35,464 nt of DNA, taken from NCBI GenBank assembly GCA_021890795.1, contig JAKKUO010000020.1, positions 1 through 35,464 on the forward strand, in the 5' to 3' direction. This document shows positions 1 through 8,196 of this stretch, one piece after another. The position numbers and the translations under genes are program-made. The first letter of the stretch is position 1, and each line of letters starts with the position of its first letter. The notes beneath the pieces are model-generated. The model searched no databases. It was not told the origin of the DNA and saw nothing but the letters and a program-made list of their open reading frames with translations. Source of the DNA: Bacillota bacterium (lineage in GTDB: Bacteria; Bacillota; Sulfobacillia; Symbiobacteriales; ZC4RG38).

Positions 1-84
1 TCCGTCTGGAACCCTGGATCTTTTGACCATTTTAGTTGATCGTCAGCAGGAGATCCGTCCGGTGGAGCGAATAGCCCCAGTAAG

Positions 85-109
85 TGGGGAAGTGTGGGGG
101 AAAGTGGGG
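85..109 (+). promoter_or_regulatory. MraZ operator: three TGGGG repeats
   Basis: Three TGGGG boxes begin at positions 85, 95 and 105, exactly 10 bp apart, so they lie on one face of the helix. This is the layout known for MraZ (TGGGN boxes separated by 5 bp upstream of mraZ), and the mraZ gene follows 50 bp later. It implies autoregulation of the dcw cluster. The -35 and -10 of the mraZ promoter are not clear: TTGACC at 23-28 is a -35-like hexamer without a good -10 partner. Confidence 0.85.
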
Positions 110-158
110 CAAACGCCCATACCCGACCCGGATCCTGGGGTGAGGGGGGTGAGCCGGC

Positions 159-584
159 GTGTTTATGGGGGAATACCACCACAACATCGACGCCAAGGGC
201 CGGCTCGCCATTCCCGCCCGGTTCCGGGAGGGGTTGGGGGAGCGGTTTGTCGCGACCAAGGGCCTGGACAACTGCCTCTTTGTCTTCCCCATGGACGAGT
301 GGACCCGGCTGGAGGAGAAGCTGAAGGCCCTGCCCTTCACCCGGGCCGACGCCCGGGCCTTCGTCCGGTTCTTCTTCGCCGGGGCCGCGGAGTGTGAACT
401 GGATGCCCAGGGGCGGATCCTGATCCCGGAGCACCTGCGCACCTACGCCAAGCTCGAGAAGGAGTGCGTCATCCTCGGGGTCTCGAACCGGGTGGAGATC
501 TGGGCCAAGTCCGAATGGGAAGCCTACCAGGCAAAGGCCGATGCGGCCTACGAGGAGATCGCGGAGAAGATCATCGACTTCTGA
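159..584 (+). CDS. mraZ: Transcriptional regulator MraZ
   Basis: MraZ is a DNA-binding, AbrB/SpoVT-fold regulator and the customary first gene of the dcw cluster, where it controls its own operon. The 141-aa product has the usual length and both half-domains: residues 4-50, with the DAKGR motif at 11-15 and the pattern of hydrophobic and basic residues after it, and about 75-125, with the matching DAQGR motif. The GTG start at 159 gives MFMGEY, the standard N-terminus of the family, and follows a G-rich Shine-Dalgarno (GAGGGGGG). The next gene, rsmH, starts 30 nt after the stop. The upstream TGGGG repeats are its expected operator. Identification is secure. Confidence 0.97.
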   Translation: MFMGEYHHNIDAKGRLAIPARFREGLGERFVATKGLDNCLFVFPMDEWTRLEEKLKALPFTRADARAFVRFFFAGAAECELDAQGRILIPEHLRTYAKLEKECVILGVSNRVEIWAKSEWEAYQAKADAAYEEIAEKIIDF

Positions 585-614
585 GTCCGCTCCGCGCCGG
601 GAGGTCCGGGGCCT

Positions 615-1553
615 GTGTTCCACCATGTCCCGGTCATGCTCGAAGAGGTGCTTACTGCCCTCGCCATCCGCCCCGACGGCACCTACGTGGACTGCACCGT
701 CGGCGGCGGCGGCCACAGCGCCGCCATCTGCGCCCGCCTGGGCCCCGGCGGCCGGCTCCTGGCCCTGGACCAGGACCCGGCGGCCGTGGCCGCCGCGGCG
801 GAGCGCCTGGCCCCCTTCGGGGACCGGGTCCGGCTGCGCCGGACCAACTTCGAGCGGGTGGCGGAGGTGGCCCAGGCAGAGGGGCTGGTGCCGGTGGACG
901 GCATCCTGATGGACCTGGGGGTCTCCAGCCCCCAGCTCGACACTCCGGAGCGGGGGTTCAGCTACCGGGAGGACGCGCCCCTGGACATGCGGATGGACCC
1001 GGACCGGCCCGTCAGCGCTGCGGACATCGTCGCCACCGCCAGCGAGGAGGAACTCGCCCGGATCCTCCGGGAGTACGGGGAGGAGCGGTACGCCCGGCAG
1101 ATCGCCCGGGCCATCGTCCGCACCCGGGAAAGGACGCCGATCCGGACCACGGGGCAGCTCGCGGAGGTGGTGCGGTCGGCCTTGCCCGGCCGGGCCCTCC
1201 GGGAGCCCCAGCACCCGGCCCGACGGACCTTTCAGGCCCTGCGGATCGCGGTCAACGACGAGCTCGGGGCTCTGGAGCGGGGACTGAAGGCCGCCCTCTC
1301 CATCCTCGCCCCCGGGGGCCGGCTGGTGGTGATCACCTTCCACTCCCTCGAGGACCGGATTGTCAAGCGCACCTTCGCCGACTGGGCCAAGAGCTGTGTC
1401 TGCCCTCCCGGGACCCCGGTCTGCATCTGCGGCCGCCGGCCTCTGGTCCGGCCAGTGGGCAAGCAGCCGTGGCTCCCGTCGGAGGCGGAGGTAGCCGCCA
1501 ACCCCCGGGCCCGGAGCGCCAAACTCCGGGTGGTCGAGCGGCTCGGGGGGTAG
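615..1553 (+). CDS. rsmH: 16S rRNA (cytosine(1402)-N(4))-methyltransferase
   Basis: RsmH (MraW) uses S-adenosylmethionine to N4-methylate C1402 in the decoding centre of 16S rRNA in the cytoplasm. The 312-aa product has the usual length. The SAM-binding glycine motif GGGGHS is at residues 30-35, the acidic LDQDP strand at 51-55, and the family segment TFHSLEDRIVK is in the C-terminal third. The GTG start at 615 gives the family N-terminus MFHHVPVM; no better start lies upstream before the mraZ stop. It sits second in the dcw order, as in most bacteria. A cysteine-rich stretch (CVCPPGTPVCICG) near the C-terminus is usual for Firmicute members. Confidence 0.97.
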   Translation: MFHHVPVMLEEVLTALAIRPDGTYVDCTVGGGGHSAAICARLGPGGRLLALDQDPAAVAAAAERLAPFGDRVRLRRTNFERVAEVAQAEGLVPVDGILMDLGVSSPQLDTPERGFSYREDAPLDMRMDPDRPVSAADIVATASEEELARILREYGEERYARQIARAIVRTRERTPIRTTGQLAEVVRSALPGRALREPQHPARRTFQALRIAVNDELGALERGLKAALSILAPGGRLVVITFHSLEDRIVKRTFADWAKSCVCPPGTPVCICGRRPLVRPVGKQPWLPSEAEVAANPRARSAKLRVVERLGG

Positions 1554-1629
1554 GGCCGACCCGGATGGGCTTCCGCCCCACACGCCTTTGTGCGCCTCAA
1601 CTCTTCTAAGTGCCGAGGGGGGTCATACC

Positions 1630-2169
1630 ATGCAGGTAGCGAGAGAGTGGTCCCTGGGCCCGTATGCGCCCGCGCCCCGGACCCCGTACCGGGAGCCTGA
1701 CCGGAGCCGCCGGCCCGCTGAACTCCGCCGGCGCCGGAGCCGCCCCCCTCTGGCGGTCCTTGGGCTTGCCTTCCTTTGCTGGTCTTTTCTGGTGGGGCTG
1801 GGTGTGGTATACGTAAACCGGGAGGCGAACATCGTCCGGCAGGGCCGGGAGCTCCAGGAGCTGCGGAACGCGGTCGAGAAGCTGGAGGAGGAGAACCGGG
1901 CCCTGGAGGCCCAGGTGGCCTCCCTCTCCAGTGTCCAGCGCATCGCCCAGGAGGCCCGGCGGCTGGGGCTGGTACCGCCCTCAGAGCTGAAGGTGGCCGC
2001 GGTGGACCGGGCCGCGGTCATGGCCGCGATGGCCCAGCCCGAGGACCGGGAGCCGGAGCCGGTCCAGATGGCGGCGGCTTCCCGGCCGGCGGGGCTGTGG
2101 GACCGGGTCCGGGGGTACCTGGCCCGCTGGTGGATGCACCCGGCCCAGGAGCAGGCCTCCGGGCGGTGA
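1630..2169 (+). CDS. ftsL: Cell division protein FtsL-like (septum formation initiator family)
   Basis: A small bitopic membrane protein of 179 aa with a basic, proline-rich cytoplasmic N-terminus (residues 1-40), one transmembrane helix (about 41-62) and an extracellular leucine-zipper-like coiled coil (about 63-105). A family-typical segment (IAQEARRLGLVPP) follows, then a tail of about 60 residues. FtsL partners with DivIC and DivIB to activate FtsW/FtsI at the septum. The ATG at 1630 is preferred over the upstream in-frame start at 1588 because GAGGGGGGT lies 6-10 nt before it. Sequence in this family diverges quickly, so the name rests on topology and on position between rsmH and the class B PBP gene. 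The N-terminal region is longer than in many FtsL proteins. Confidence 0.85.
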   Translation: MQVAREWSLGPYAPAPRTPYREPDRSRRPAELRRRRSRPPLAVLGLAFLCWSFLVGLGVVYVNREANIVRQGRELQELRNAVEKLEEENRALEAQVASLSSVQRIAQEARRLGLVPPSELKVAAVDRAAVMAAMAQPEDREPEPVQMAAASRPAGLWDRVRGYLARWWMHPAQEQASGR

Positions 2170-2206
2170 GAACCCTCCCAGTCGGATCCATGCAGGGGGG
2201 AGCCGC

Positions 2207-4189
2207 GTGGCGGTACCGGGCCGCGCCACCCGCCGGCGAATCGTGGCGCTTCTGGCCCTCTACCTGGCCGCGGCTGCGGGCCTCACCGGCCGGATCGCCT
2301 ACTGGCAACTGGTCCGGGGCGAGGAACTGAGCCGCAAGGGGGAGGCGATTCGCCGGACGGAGTCCCGGATCCGGGCCCACCGGGGCCCGATTGTCGATCG
2401 GAACGGTCAGCCTCTGGCGGTGACGGTGACCGCGGAGGCCATCTGGGCCAATCCCCGGGACGTGGAGGACAAGGAAGGGACGGCCGCCATTCTGGCGGCT
2501 ATTCTTCAGCGGGATGTATCCGATATTTTACAGCTATTACAGAAGAAAACATTTCACGTCTACATCGCCCGCCGGCCGACGGAAGCCCAGGTGGCCCAGG
2601 TGCGGGCCTACAAGGCCAGGGGGCAGCTCAAGGGGATCGAACTGGAGCCCGGGGCCCGGCGGGTCTACCCGGAAGGGGACCTCGCAGCCCACATCCTGGG
2701 CTTTGCCGGCATCGACAACCAGGGGCTGGAGGGGCTGGAACTCCGGTACGATGAACAGCTCCGGGGCCAGGACGGCGCGGTCCTCTACGAGAAGGACGCC
2801 CGGGGGTACCAGATCCCCGAAGCGCCCCGGACCATCGAGCCGCCGGTCCCCGGCCTCACCCTGGTGCTAACCATTGACAAGTCGCTGCAGTTGGTGGTAG
2901 AGCAGGCACTGGACCGGACCCTGGACCTCACCCAGGCGAGGCGGGCCGCGATCATGGTGATGGAGACGGCCACCGGGGGGCTTTTGGCCGTCGCCGCCCG
3001 GCCGGCCTTCGACCCCAACGCCGGCGGGAATTCGGACCCGGCCCTCCGGCGGATGTGGCTGGTGGCGGACCAGCTGAGCCCGGGCTCCGTCTTCAAGCCG
3101 GTGACCATGGCCGCTTACCTGGAGGAGGGGCTGGGCACCCCGGACACCCCCTTCTCCGACCCCGGGTGCTTCCTGGTCCTCGGGGAGCAGATCTGCAACT
3201 GGAACCACCAGGGGTTCCACGGGACCCTGACCGACGTGATGCGGAACTCCTCCAATGTCGGCTTCGCGACCCTGGGGATCCGCCTCGGGCGGGACCGGTT
3301 CTACAAGTGGCTCGACCGGTTCAACCTCACCCGGCCGACGGGGATCGACCTGCCCGGGGAGGCCCGGGGCGCCCAGGTGCCCAAAGAGCGGGCGACGGAC
3401 CTGGACCTGGCGGTGCAGGCCTTTGGCCAGACCCTGACGGTGACCCCGGTGCAGATGCTGGCGGCGGTCAACGCGATCGCCAACGACGGCTGTTGGGTCC
3501 AGCCGCATCTCGCCCGGGAGTTCCGCACCCCCGATGGGGAGGTGGCCTTCCGCCCCCAGCCGGTGCGCCGGTGCATCCTCTCCCCGGAGACGGCCCGGCA
3601 GGTCCAGCGGATGATGACAGAAGTGGTGCGGGCCGGCACCGGCCGGAGCGCGGCGGTGCCGGGCCACGAGGTGGCAGGGAAGACCGGCACCGCGGAGAAG
3701 TTTGAAGGGGGCCGAAAGGTCGAGGGTAAGTACATCGCCTCGTTTCTGGGTTTTGCCCCCGTACCCAACCCCCGGGTGACCGTACTGATTATGATCGACG
3801 AACCCCAGGGACTGACCTACGGCGGGCAGGTGGCGGCCCCGGTCTTCAGCCAGATCATCGGCGACATCCTCCGGTACCTGGAGGTGCCCCCGACCGCGGG
3901 CCCCGGGGAGAGCGGAGCGCTCTCCGGGTCGGGGGCGGGCCGGGCCCAGGACCCGGGGACGCCGGCCGGGGCCGCGCCCGCGACGGTCGGGGTGAGGGTG
4001 CCGGACCTCCGGGGCCGGACCCTCCGGGAGGCGGCAGACCTGCTGGCGGGCCTGGGGCTCTCTCTCGAGCTGACCCCCGGCGGCAGCGGGGTGGTGATGC
4101 GGCAGGAGCCCGGCCCCGGGGTGACGGTGGCGCCGGGGGGGCGGGTGCGGGTCTGGCTCGGTTCATCGGGGGGACCGGTTTCGGGTTAA
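2207..4189 (+). CDS. spoVD: Class B penicillin-binding protein, SpoVD/FtsI type with PASTA domain
   Basis: A peptidoglycan transpeptidase anchored by an N-terminal transmembrane helix (residues about 11-28), followed by a PBP dimer domain and a transpeptidase domain. The three active-site motifs are present: SVFK with catalytic Ser294, SSN at 348-350, and KTGT at 492-495. One PASTA domain (about 597-655) ends the 660-aa protein. It cross-links septal or spore-cortex peptidoglycan with FtsW-family partners. The PASTA tail and the place right before murE fit spoVD of Firmicutes. Here it is the only class B PBP in the cluster, where Bacillus has both pbpB and spoVD, so it may also serve as the division PBP. 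The GTG start at 2207 follows GGGGGGAG. An A+T-rich patch at 2500-2560 (codons for ILQRDVSDILQLLQKKTF) stands out from the rest of the gene. Confidence 0.92.
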   Translation: MAVPGRATRRRIVALLALYLAAAAGLTGRIAYWQLVRGEELSRKGEAIRRTESRIRAHRGPIVDRNGQPLAVTVTAEAIWANPRDVEDKEGTAAILAAILQRDVSDILQLLQKKTFHVYIARRPTEAQVAQVRAYKARGQLKGIELEPGARRVYPEGDLAAHILGFAGIDNQGLEGLELRYDEQLRGQDGAVLYEKDARGYQIPEAPRTIEPPVPGLTLVLTIDKSLQLVVEQALDRTLDLTQARRAAIMVMETATGGLLAVAARPAFDPNAGGNSDPALRRMWLVADQLSPGSVFKPVTMAAYLEEGLGTPDTPFSDPGCFLVLGEQICNWNHQGFHGTLTDVMRNSSNVGFATLGIRLGRDRFYKWLDRFNLTRPTGIDLPGEARGAQVPKERATDLDLAVQAFGQTLTVTPVQMLAAVNAIANDGCWVQPHLAREFRTPDGEVAFRPQPVRRCILSPETARQVQRMMTEVVRAGTGRSAAVPGHEVAGKTGTAEKFEGGRKVEGKYIASFLGFAPVPNPRVTVLIMIDEPQGLTYGGQVAAPVFSQIIGDILRYLEVPPTAGPGESGALSGSGAGRAQDPGTPAGAAPATVGVRVPDLRGRTLREAADLLAGLGLSLELTPGGSGVVMRQEPGPGVTVAPGGRVRVWLGSSGGPVSG

Positions 4190-4242
4190 CCGGTCGCCCG
4201 AATGGCAAGAATTGCTGGTAGTGCCGGCAGGGAGGCGAAGGC

Positions 4243-5745
4243 ATGCAGGTCCGGGAACTCCTTGACCTCGGGGTGCTCCTGCAGGGAGACCCGGAGGTGG
4301 TGGTGACGGGGGTGGCCTACGACTCCCGGCGTACCCGGCCCGGAGACCTCTTCGTGGCCATCCGGGGCTTCCGGGACAACGGTCACCGCTACCTGGAGGA
4401 GGCCCTCCAGAACGGGGCCCGGGCCCTGATGGTGGAGGAGCCCCTGCCGGTGCCGGTGCCCCTGTCGGTCCCGGTGATTCGGGTGCCCTCTGCCCGGCAG
4501 GCCCTGGCCGATGCCGCTTGCCGGCTCCACGGTCACCCCTCCCGCCGGCTGCGGGTGATCGGGGTGACCGGCACCAACGGCAAGACCACCACCACCCACC
4601 TGATCCGGTCGATCCTGATGGAGCGGGGGGACCGGGTGGGCCTGGTGGGCACCGTCCACAACTACATCGGCGATGACATCCTCCCGGTGGAGCACACCAC
4701 TCCGGAGTCTGCAGACCTCCAGCACTACCTGGCCCGGATGGTGGCCGCGGGCTCCCGGTACGCGGTGATGGAGGTCTCCTCCCACGCCCTGGCCCTGCAC
4801 CGGGTCCGGGGGGTGGAGTTCGACGTCGGCGTCTTCACCAACCTCACCCAGGATCACCTGGACTTCCACCGGGACATGGACGACTACCGGGAGACCAAGG
4901 GCCGGCTCTTCGCCAGCCTGGGGGTGGGGGCGACCAAGCCCGGCCCCCGGGCGGCGGTCCTCAACGCCGACGACCCGGCCAGTGCCCGGTACCGGGAGCT
5001 GTGCCAGGTGCCGGTGGTGACCTACGGCCTCCGGCCCGGCGCCGACCTCTGGGCCCGGGACGTGGAGGTGCGCCGGGAGGGGGCGGCCTTCACCCTGGTC
5101 AGCCCCCAGGGGGAGGTCCGCCTCCGGCTCCGGCTTACCGGCCTCTTTAACGTCTACAACGCCCTGGCCGCGGCGGCGGTGGGGCTGGTGGAGGGGGTGG
5201 ACCTGGCCACCGTCCGCCGGGCCCTGGAACGGACCCAGGGGGTGGCGGGCCGGCTGGAGCCGGTGGACGCCGGGCAGCCCTTCGGGGTCTTCGTCGACTA
5301 CGCCCACACCCCCGACGGGCTGGAGAACGTCCTCCGGACGGTCCGGGCCTTCACCGAGGGGCGGATCATCCTGGTCTTCGGCTGCGGCGGCGACCGGGAC
5401 CCGGCCAAACGGCCAAAGATGGGGGCGGTGGCCGGCCGGCTGGCGGACTACGTCATCGTCACCTCCGACAACCCCCGAAGCGAGGACCCGGAGCAGATCA
5501 TCGCCCAGATCCTGGCCGGGGTCCGAGCTACGCCCCTGCCGCCGGACCGGTATGAGGCGGAGGTGGACCGGGCCCGGGCCATCGCCCGGGCCATCGCCCT
5601 CGCCCAGCCCGGGGACGTGGTGCTCATCGCCGGCAAGGGGCACGAGACGTACCAGATCTTCAAGGACCGGACCATTCCCTTCGACGACCGGGAGGTGGCC
5701 CGGCAGGTCCTCGCAGAACAGATGGCACGGAGGCGAAGCACTTGA
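4243..5745 (+). CDS. murE: UDP-MurNAc-L-Ala-D-Glu:meso-diaminopimelate ligase
   Basis: This cytoplasmic Mur ligase adds the third stem-peptide residue in an ATP-dependent step. The 500-aa product has the usual length. The ATP-binding loop GVTGTNGKTTTT is at residues 107-118. The DNPR motif at 409-412 is the signature of meso-diaminopimelate-specific MurE, so the wall is predicted to be of the meso-DAP type rather than lysine. The ATG at 4243 follows AGGGAGG. The last four bases (TTGA) overlap the start of murF, suggesting translational coupling. Confidence 0.97.
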   Translation: MQVRELLDLGVLLQGDPEVVVTGVAYDSRRTRPGDLFVAIRGFRDNGHRYLEEALQNGARALMVEEPLPVPVPLSVPVIRVPSARQALADAACRLHGHPSRRLRVIGVTGTNGKTTTTHLIRSILMERGDRVGLVGTVHNYIGDDILPVEHTTPESADLQHYLARMVAAGSRYAVMEVSSHALALHRVRGVEFDVGVFTNLTQDHLDFHRDMDDYRETKGRLFASLGVGATKPGPRAAVLNADDPASARYRELCQVPVVTYGLRPGADLWARDVEVRREGAAFTLVSPQGEVRLRLRLTGLFNVYNALAAAAVGLVEGVDLATVRRALERTQGVAGRLEPVDAGQPFGVFVDYAHTPDGLENVLRTVRAFTEGRIILVFGCGGDRDPAKRPKMGAVAGRLADYVIVTSDNPRSEDPEQIIAQILAGVRATPLPPDRYEAEVDRARAIARAIALAQPGDVVLIAGKGHETYQIFKDRTIPFDDREVARQVLAEQMARRRST

Positions 5746-7166
5746 GCCGGATGACGGTGGGTGAACTCGCCGGCTGGGTCGAGGGGGAGATCCTGGCCGG
5801 CGACCCTGGCACGCCCCTTGCGGGGGTGGCTTACGACAGCCGCCAGGTGCGGCCCGGGGACTGTTTTATCGCTCTCCCGGGTTCCCGGGCGGACGGGCAC
5901 GACTTCGTCGGGGAAGCCGCGGTCCGGGGGGCCGCCTGCGCCCTGGTGAGCCGCCCGGTGCCGGTGCCGCCGGGGCTGGCGGTCATCCGGGTGCCGGACA
6001 CGCTCCTGGCCCTGGGGATGGCTGCGGCCCGGTACCGGCAGCGGTTCGACCTGCCAGTGGTGGCGGTGACCGGCAGCGTGGGCAAGACCACCACCAAGGA
6101 GATGGCCGCGGCGGTGCTGAGCCGCCGCTACAACACCCTGCGGAACGCCGGCAACCTCAACTCCGAGGTGGGCCTGCCGGTGGTGCTGCTGAACGAGCTC
6201 GGGCCGGAGCATGAGGCCGCGGTGCTGGAGATGGGGATGCGGGGGCTCGGGGAGATCGCCTATCTCTGCAGCATCGCCCGGCCCCGGGTGGCGGTGGTGA
6301 CCAACGTGGGGCCGACGCACCTGGAGCTCCTCGGCAGCATCGAGAACATCGCCCGGGCCAAGTCCGAGGCGGTCCAGGCCCTGCCCCCGGACGGGGTGGC
6401 GGTGCTCAATGGGGATGACCCCCGGGTCCGGGCCATGGCGGCCCTGGCCCCGGGGGAGGTGATCCTGTACAGCCTCGAGGGGGCCCTGGGACCCCGGTTT
6501 GTCACCGTCCAGCACCTGCGGCCCGCAGAGGTGCCAGGGTTGCCGGTGCCGGGCACCGCCTTCACCCTGGTCACCCACCGGGGGGAGGCGGAGGTGGTGT
6601 TGCCCGCCCCGGGCCGGCACCACGTCCAGGCCGCGCTGGCGGCGGCCGGGGTGGGCCTCGCCCTGGGGCTCAACCCGGCGGAGATCGCCGCGGGGCTGGC
6701 GGCGTACCGGCCCGCGGGGAGCCGGCAGCGGTTTGTCGCCGTCGGCGACGTGCTGATCCTGGATGACACCTACAACGCCGCCCCGGCTTCGGTGAAGGCC
6801 GCCCTGGCGGTGCTGGCGGAGCTGCCCGGGCCTGGCCGGCGCCTCGCGGTCCTGGGGGACATGTATGAACTCGGGGAGTACACCGAGGCCGGCCACCGGG
6901 AGGTGGGGCAGGCGGCAGCCGGGGTCGCGGACCGGCTCTGGGCCGTCGGGGAGCTGGCCCGCTGGATCGCGGAGGGCGCCCTCGACGCCGGGATGGACCC
7001 AGGGGCGTTGGAGTGGCACCGGGAGAAGGGGGAGGCGATCCAGAGCCTCCTGGCGGCGCTTCGGCCGGGGGACCGGGTGCTGGTAAAAGGCTCCCGGGGC
7101 ATGCGGATGGAGGAGATCGTAGCCGCCATCGAGAATCACCTTTCCCGTTTGCCCGACGGGAGGTAG
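5742..7166 (+). CDS. murF: UDP-MurNAc-tripeptide:D-Ala-D-Ala ligase
   Basis: MurF joins D-Ala-D-Ala to the UDP-MurNAc tripeptide in an ATP-dependent step and completes the soluble pentapeptide precursor. The 474-aa protein has the Mur ligase P-loop VTGSVGKTTTKEM (from residue 109), followed by the MurF-typical RNAGNLNSEVGLP segment and a C-terminal domain with LKGSRGM-type (VKGSRGM) residues. The TTG at 5742 overlaps the murE stop (TTGA) and has GGAGG 8 nt upstream. The ATG at 5751 would have 17 nt of spacing, so TTG is preferred. mraY follows after 6 nt. Confidence 0.96.
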   Translation: MSRMTVGELAGWVEGEILAGDPGTPLAGVAYDSRQVRPGDCFIALPGSRADGHDFVGEAAVRGAACALVSRPVPVPPGLAVIRVPDTLLALGMAAARYRQRFDLPVVAVTGSVGKTTTKEMAAAVLSRRYNTLRNAGNLNSEVGLPVVLLNELGPEHEAAVLEMGMRGLGEIAYLCSIARPRVAVVTNVGPTHLELLGSIENIARAKSEAVQALPPDGVAVLNGDDPRVRAMAALAPGEVILYSLEGALGPRFVTVQHLRPAEVPGLPVPGTAFTLVTHRGEAEVVLPAPGRHHVQAALAAAGVGLALGLNPAEIAAGLAAYRPAGSRQRFVAVGDVLILDDTYNAAPASVKAALAVLAELPGPGRRLAVLGDMYELGEYTEAGHREVGQAAAGVADRLWAVGELARWIAEGALDAGMDPGALEWHREKGEAIQSLLAALRPGDRVLVKGSRGMRMEEIVAAIENHLSRLPDGR

Positions 7167-7172
7167 CACCCG

Positions 7173-8159
7173 ATGACCCCTGCGATGCGCCTCACCTTCG
7201 CAGCTCTCCTCTCCTTCCTCCTGGCCCTGGTCACCGGCTGGTGCGTGATTCCCCTCCTCCGGCGCCTGAAGGCCGGCCAGACCATCCGGTCCGACGGCCC
7301 CCGGCACCACCTGGCCAAGGCCGGCACCCCGACCATGGGCGGCATCATCTTTGCCCTCCCGGCAGCGGTGGCTGCCCTGGCCTTCACCCCCCGGGACGGC
7401 GGGGGCCGGGACCTGGTGCCGATGCTGGTAGCCCTGGGGACGGCTCTGGGGCACGGGGCCGTGGGCTTCGCCGACGACTACATCAAGGTGGCCTTCCGCC
7501 GGCCCCTGGGGCTCCGGGCCCGGGAGAAGCTCTTCTTCCAGACCTTCCTCGCCCTGGTTCTTGCCTGGGCTGCCGTCCGTCTGCTGGGGCTGGGCACCTG
7601 GGTCTGGGTGCCCTTCGTCAACCGCACCTTCGACCTGGGGATGCTCTACTACCCCTTTGTGCTCTTCCTGGTCCTGGGCACCGGCAACGCGGTCAACCTC
7701 ACCGACGGGGTGGACGGCCTTTTGGCCGGAGCGTCGGTGACCGTCTTCGCCTTTTACACCTACGTGGCCGCGATCCAGGGCCAGGTAGGACTGGCGGTGC
7801 TGGCCGCCGCCATCGCCACTGGCTGCCTGGGCTTTCTCCGGTACAACGCCCACCCGGCCCGGGTCTTCATGGGGGACACCGGCTCCCTCTTCCTGGGCGG
7901 GGCCCTGGCGGCCCTGGCGGTGCTCACCAAGACCGAGTTCCTCCTGCCCCTGAGTGGGCTGCTCTTTGTCCTGGAGACCCTTTCGGTCATTCTCCAGGTC
8001 CTGGCATTCCGGCTCACCGGGCGGCGTATCTTCCGCATGAGCCCCCTGCACCACCACTTCGAACTCGGGGGCTGGTCGGAGAACGAGGTGGTCTACCGGT
8101 TCTGGCTGGTGGCCCTGGCGGGGGTCCTCCTGGCCCTCTGGGGGCTGGGGACGGCCTGA
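7173..8159 (+). CDS. mraY: Phospho-N-acetylmuramoyl-pentapeptide-transferase
   Basis: MraY is a polytopic membrane enzyme that transfers phospho-MurNAc-pentapeptide to undecaprenyl phosphate, giving lipid I. The 328-aa sequence shows about ten hydrophobic helices and the family motifs: DGPRHHLAKAGTPTMGG near the N-terminus, the catalytic GFADDYIK, NAVNLTDGVDGLLAG, and PLHHHFELGGWSE near the C-terminus. The ATG start follows GGGAGGT. The gene is normally followed by murD; here only 37 nt separate its stop from the proposed ftsW start. Confidence 0.97.
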   Translation: MTPAMRLTFAALLSFLLALVTGWCVIPLLRRLKAGQTIRSDGPRHHLAKAGTPTMGGIIFALPAAVAALAFTPRDGGGRDLVPMLVALGTALGHGAVGFADDYIKVAFRRPLGLRAREKLFFQTFLALVLAWAAVRLLGLGTWVWVPFVNRTFDLGMLYYPFVLFLVLGTGNAVNLTDGVDGLLAGASVTVFAFYTYVAAIQGQVGLAVLAAAIATGCLGFLRYNAHPARVFMGDTGSLFLGGALAALAVLTKTEFLLPLSGLLFVLETLSVILQVLAFRLTGRRIFRMSPLHHHFELGGWSENEVVYRFWLVALAGVLLALWGLGTA

Positions 8160-8196
8160 GGACGGGCCGGGGCCGGGCGGGAAAGGGGGCGTCAAC

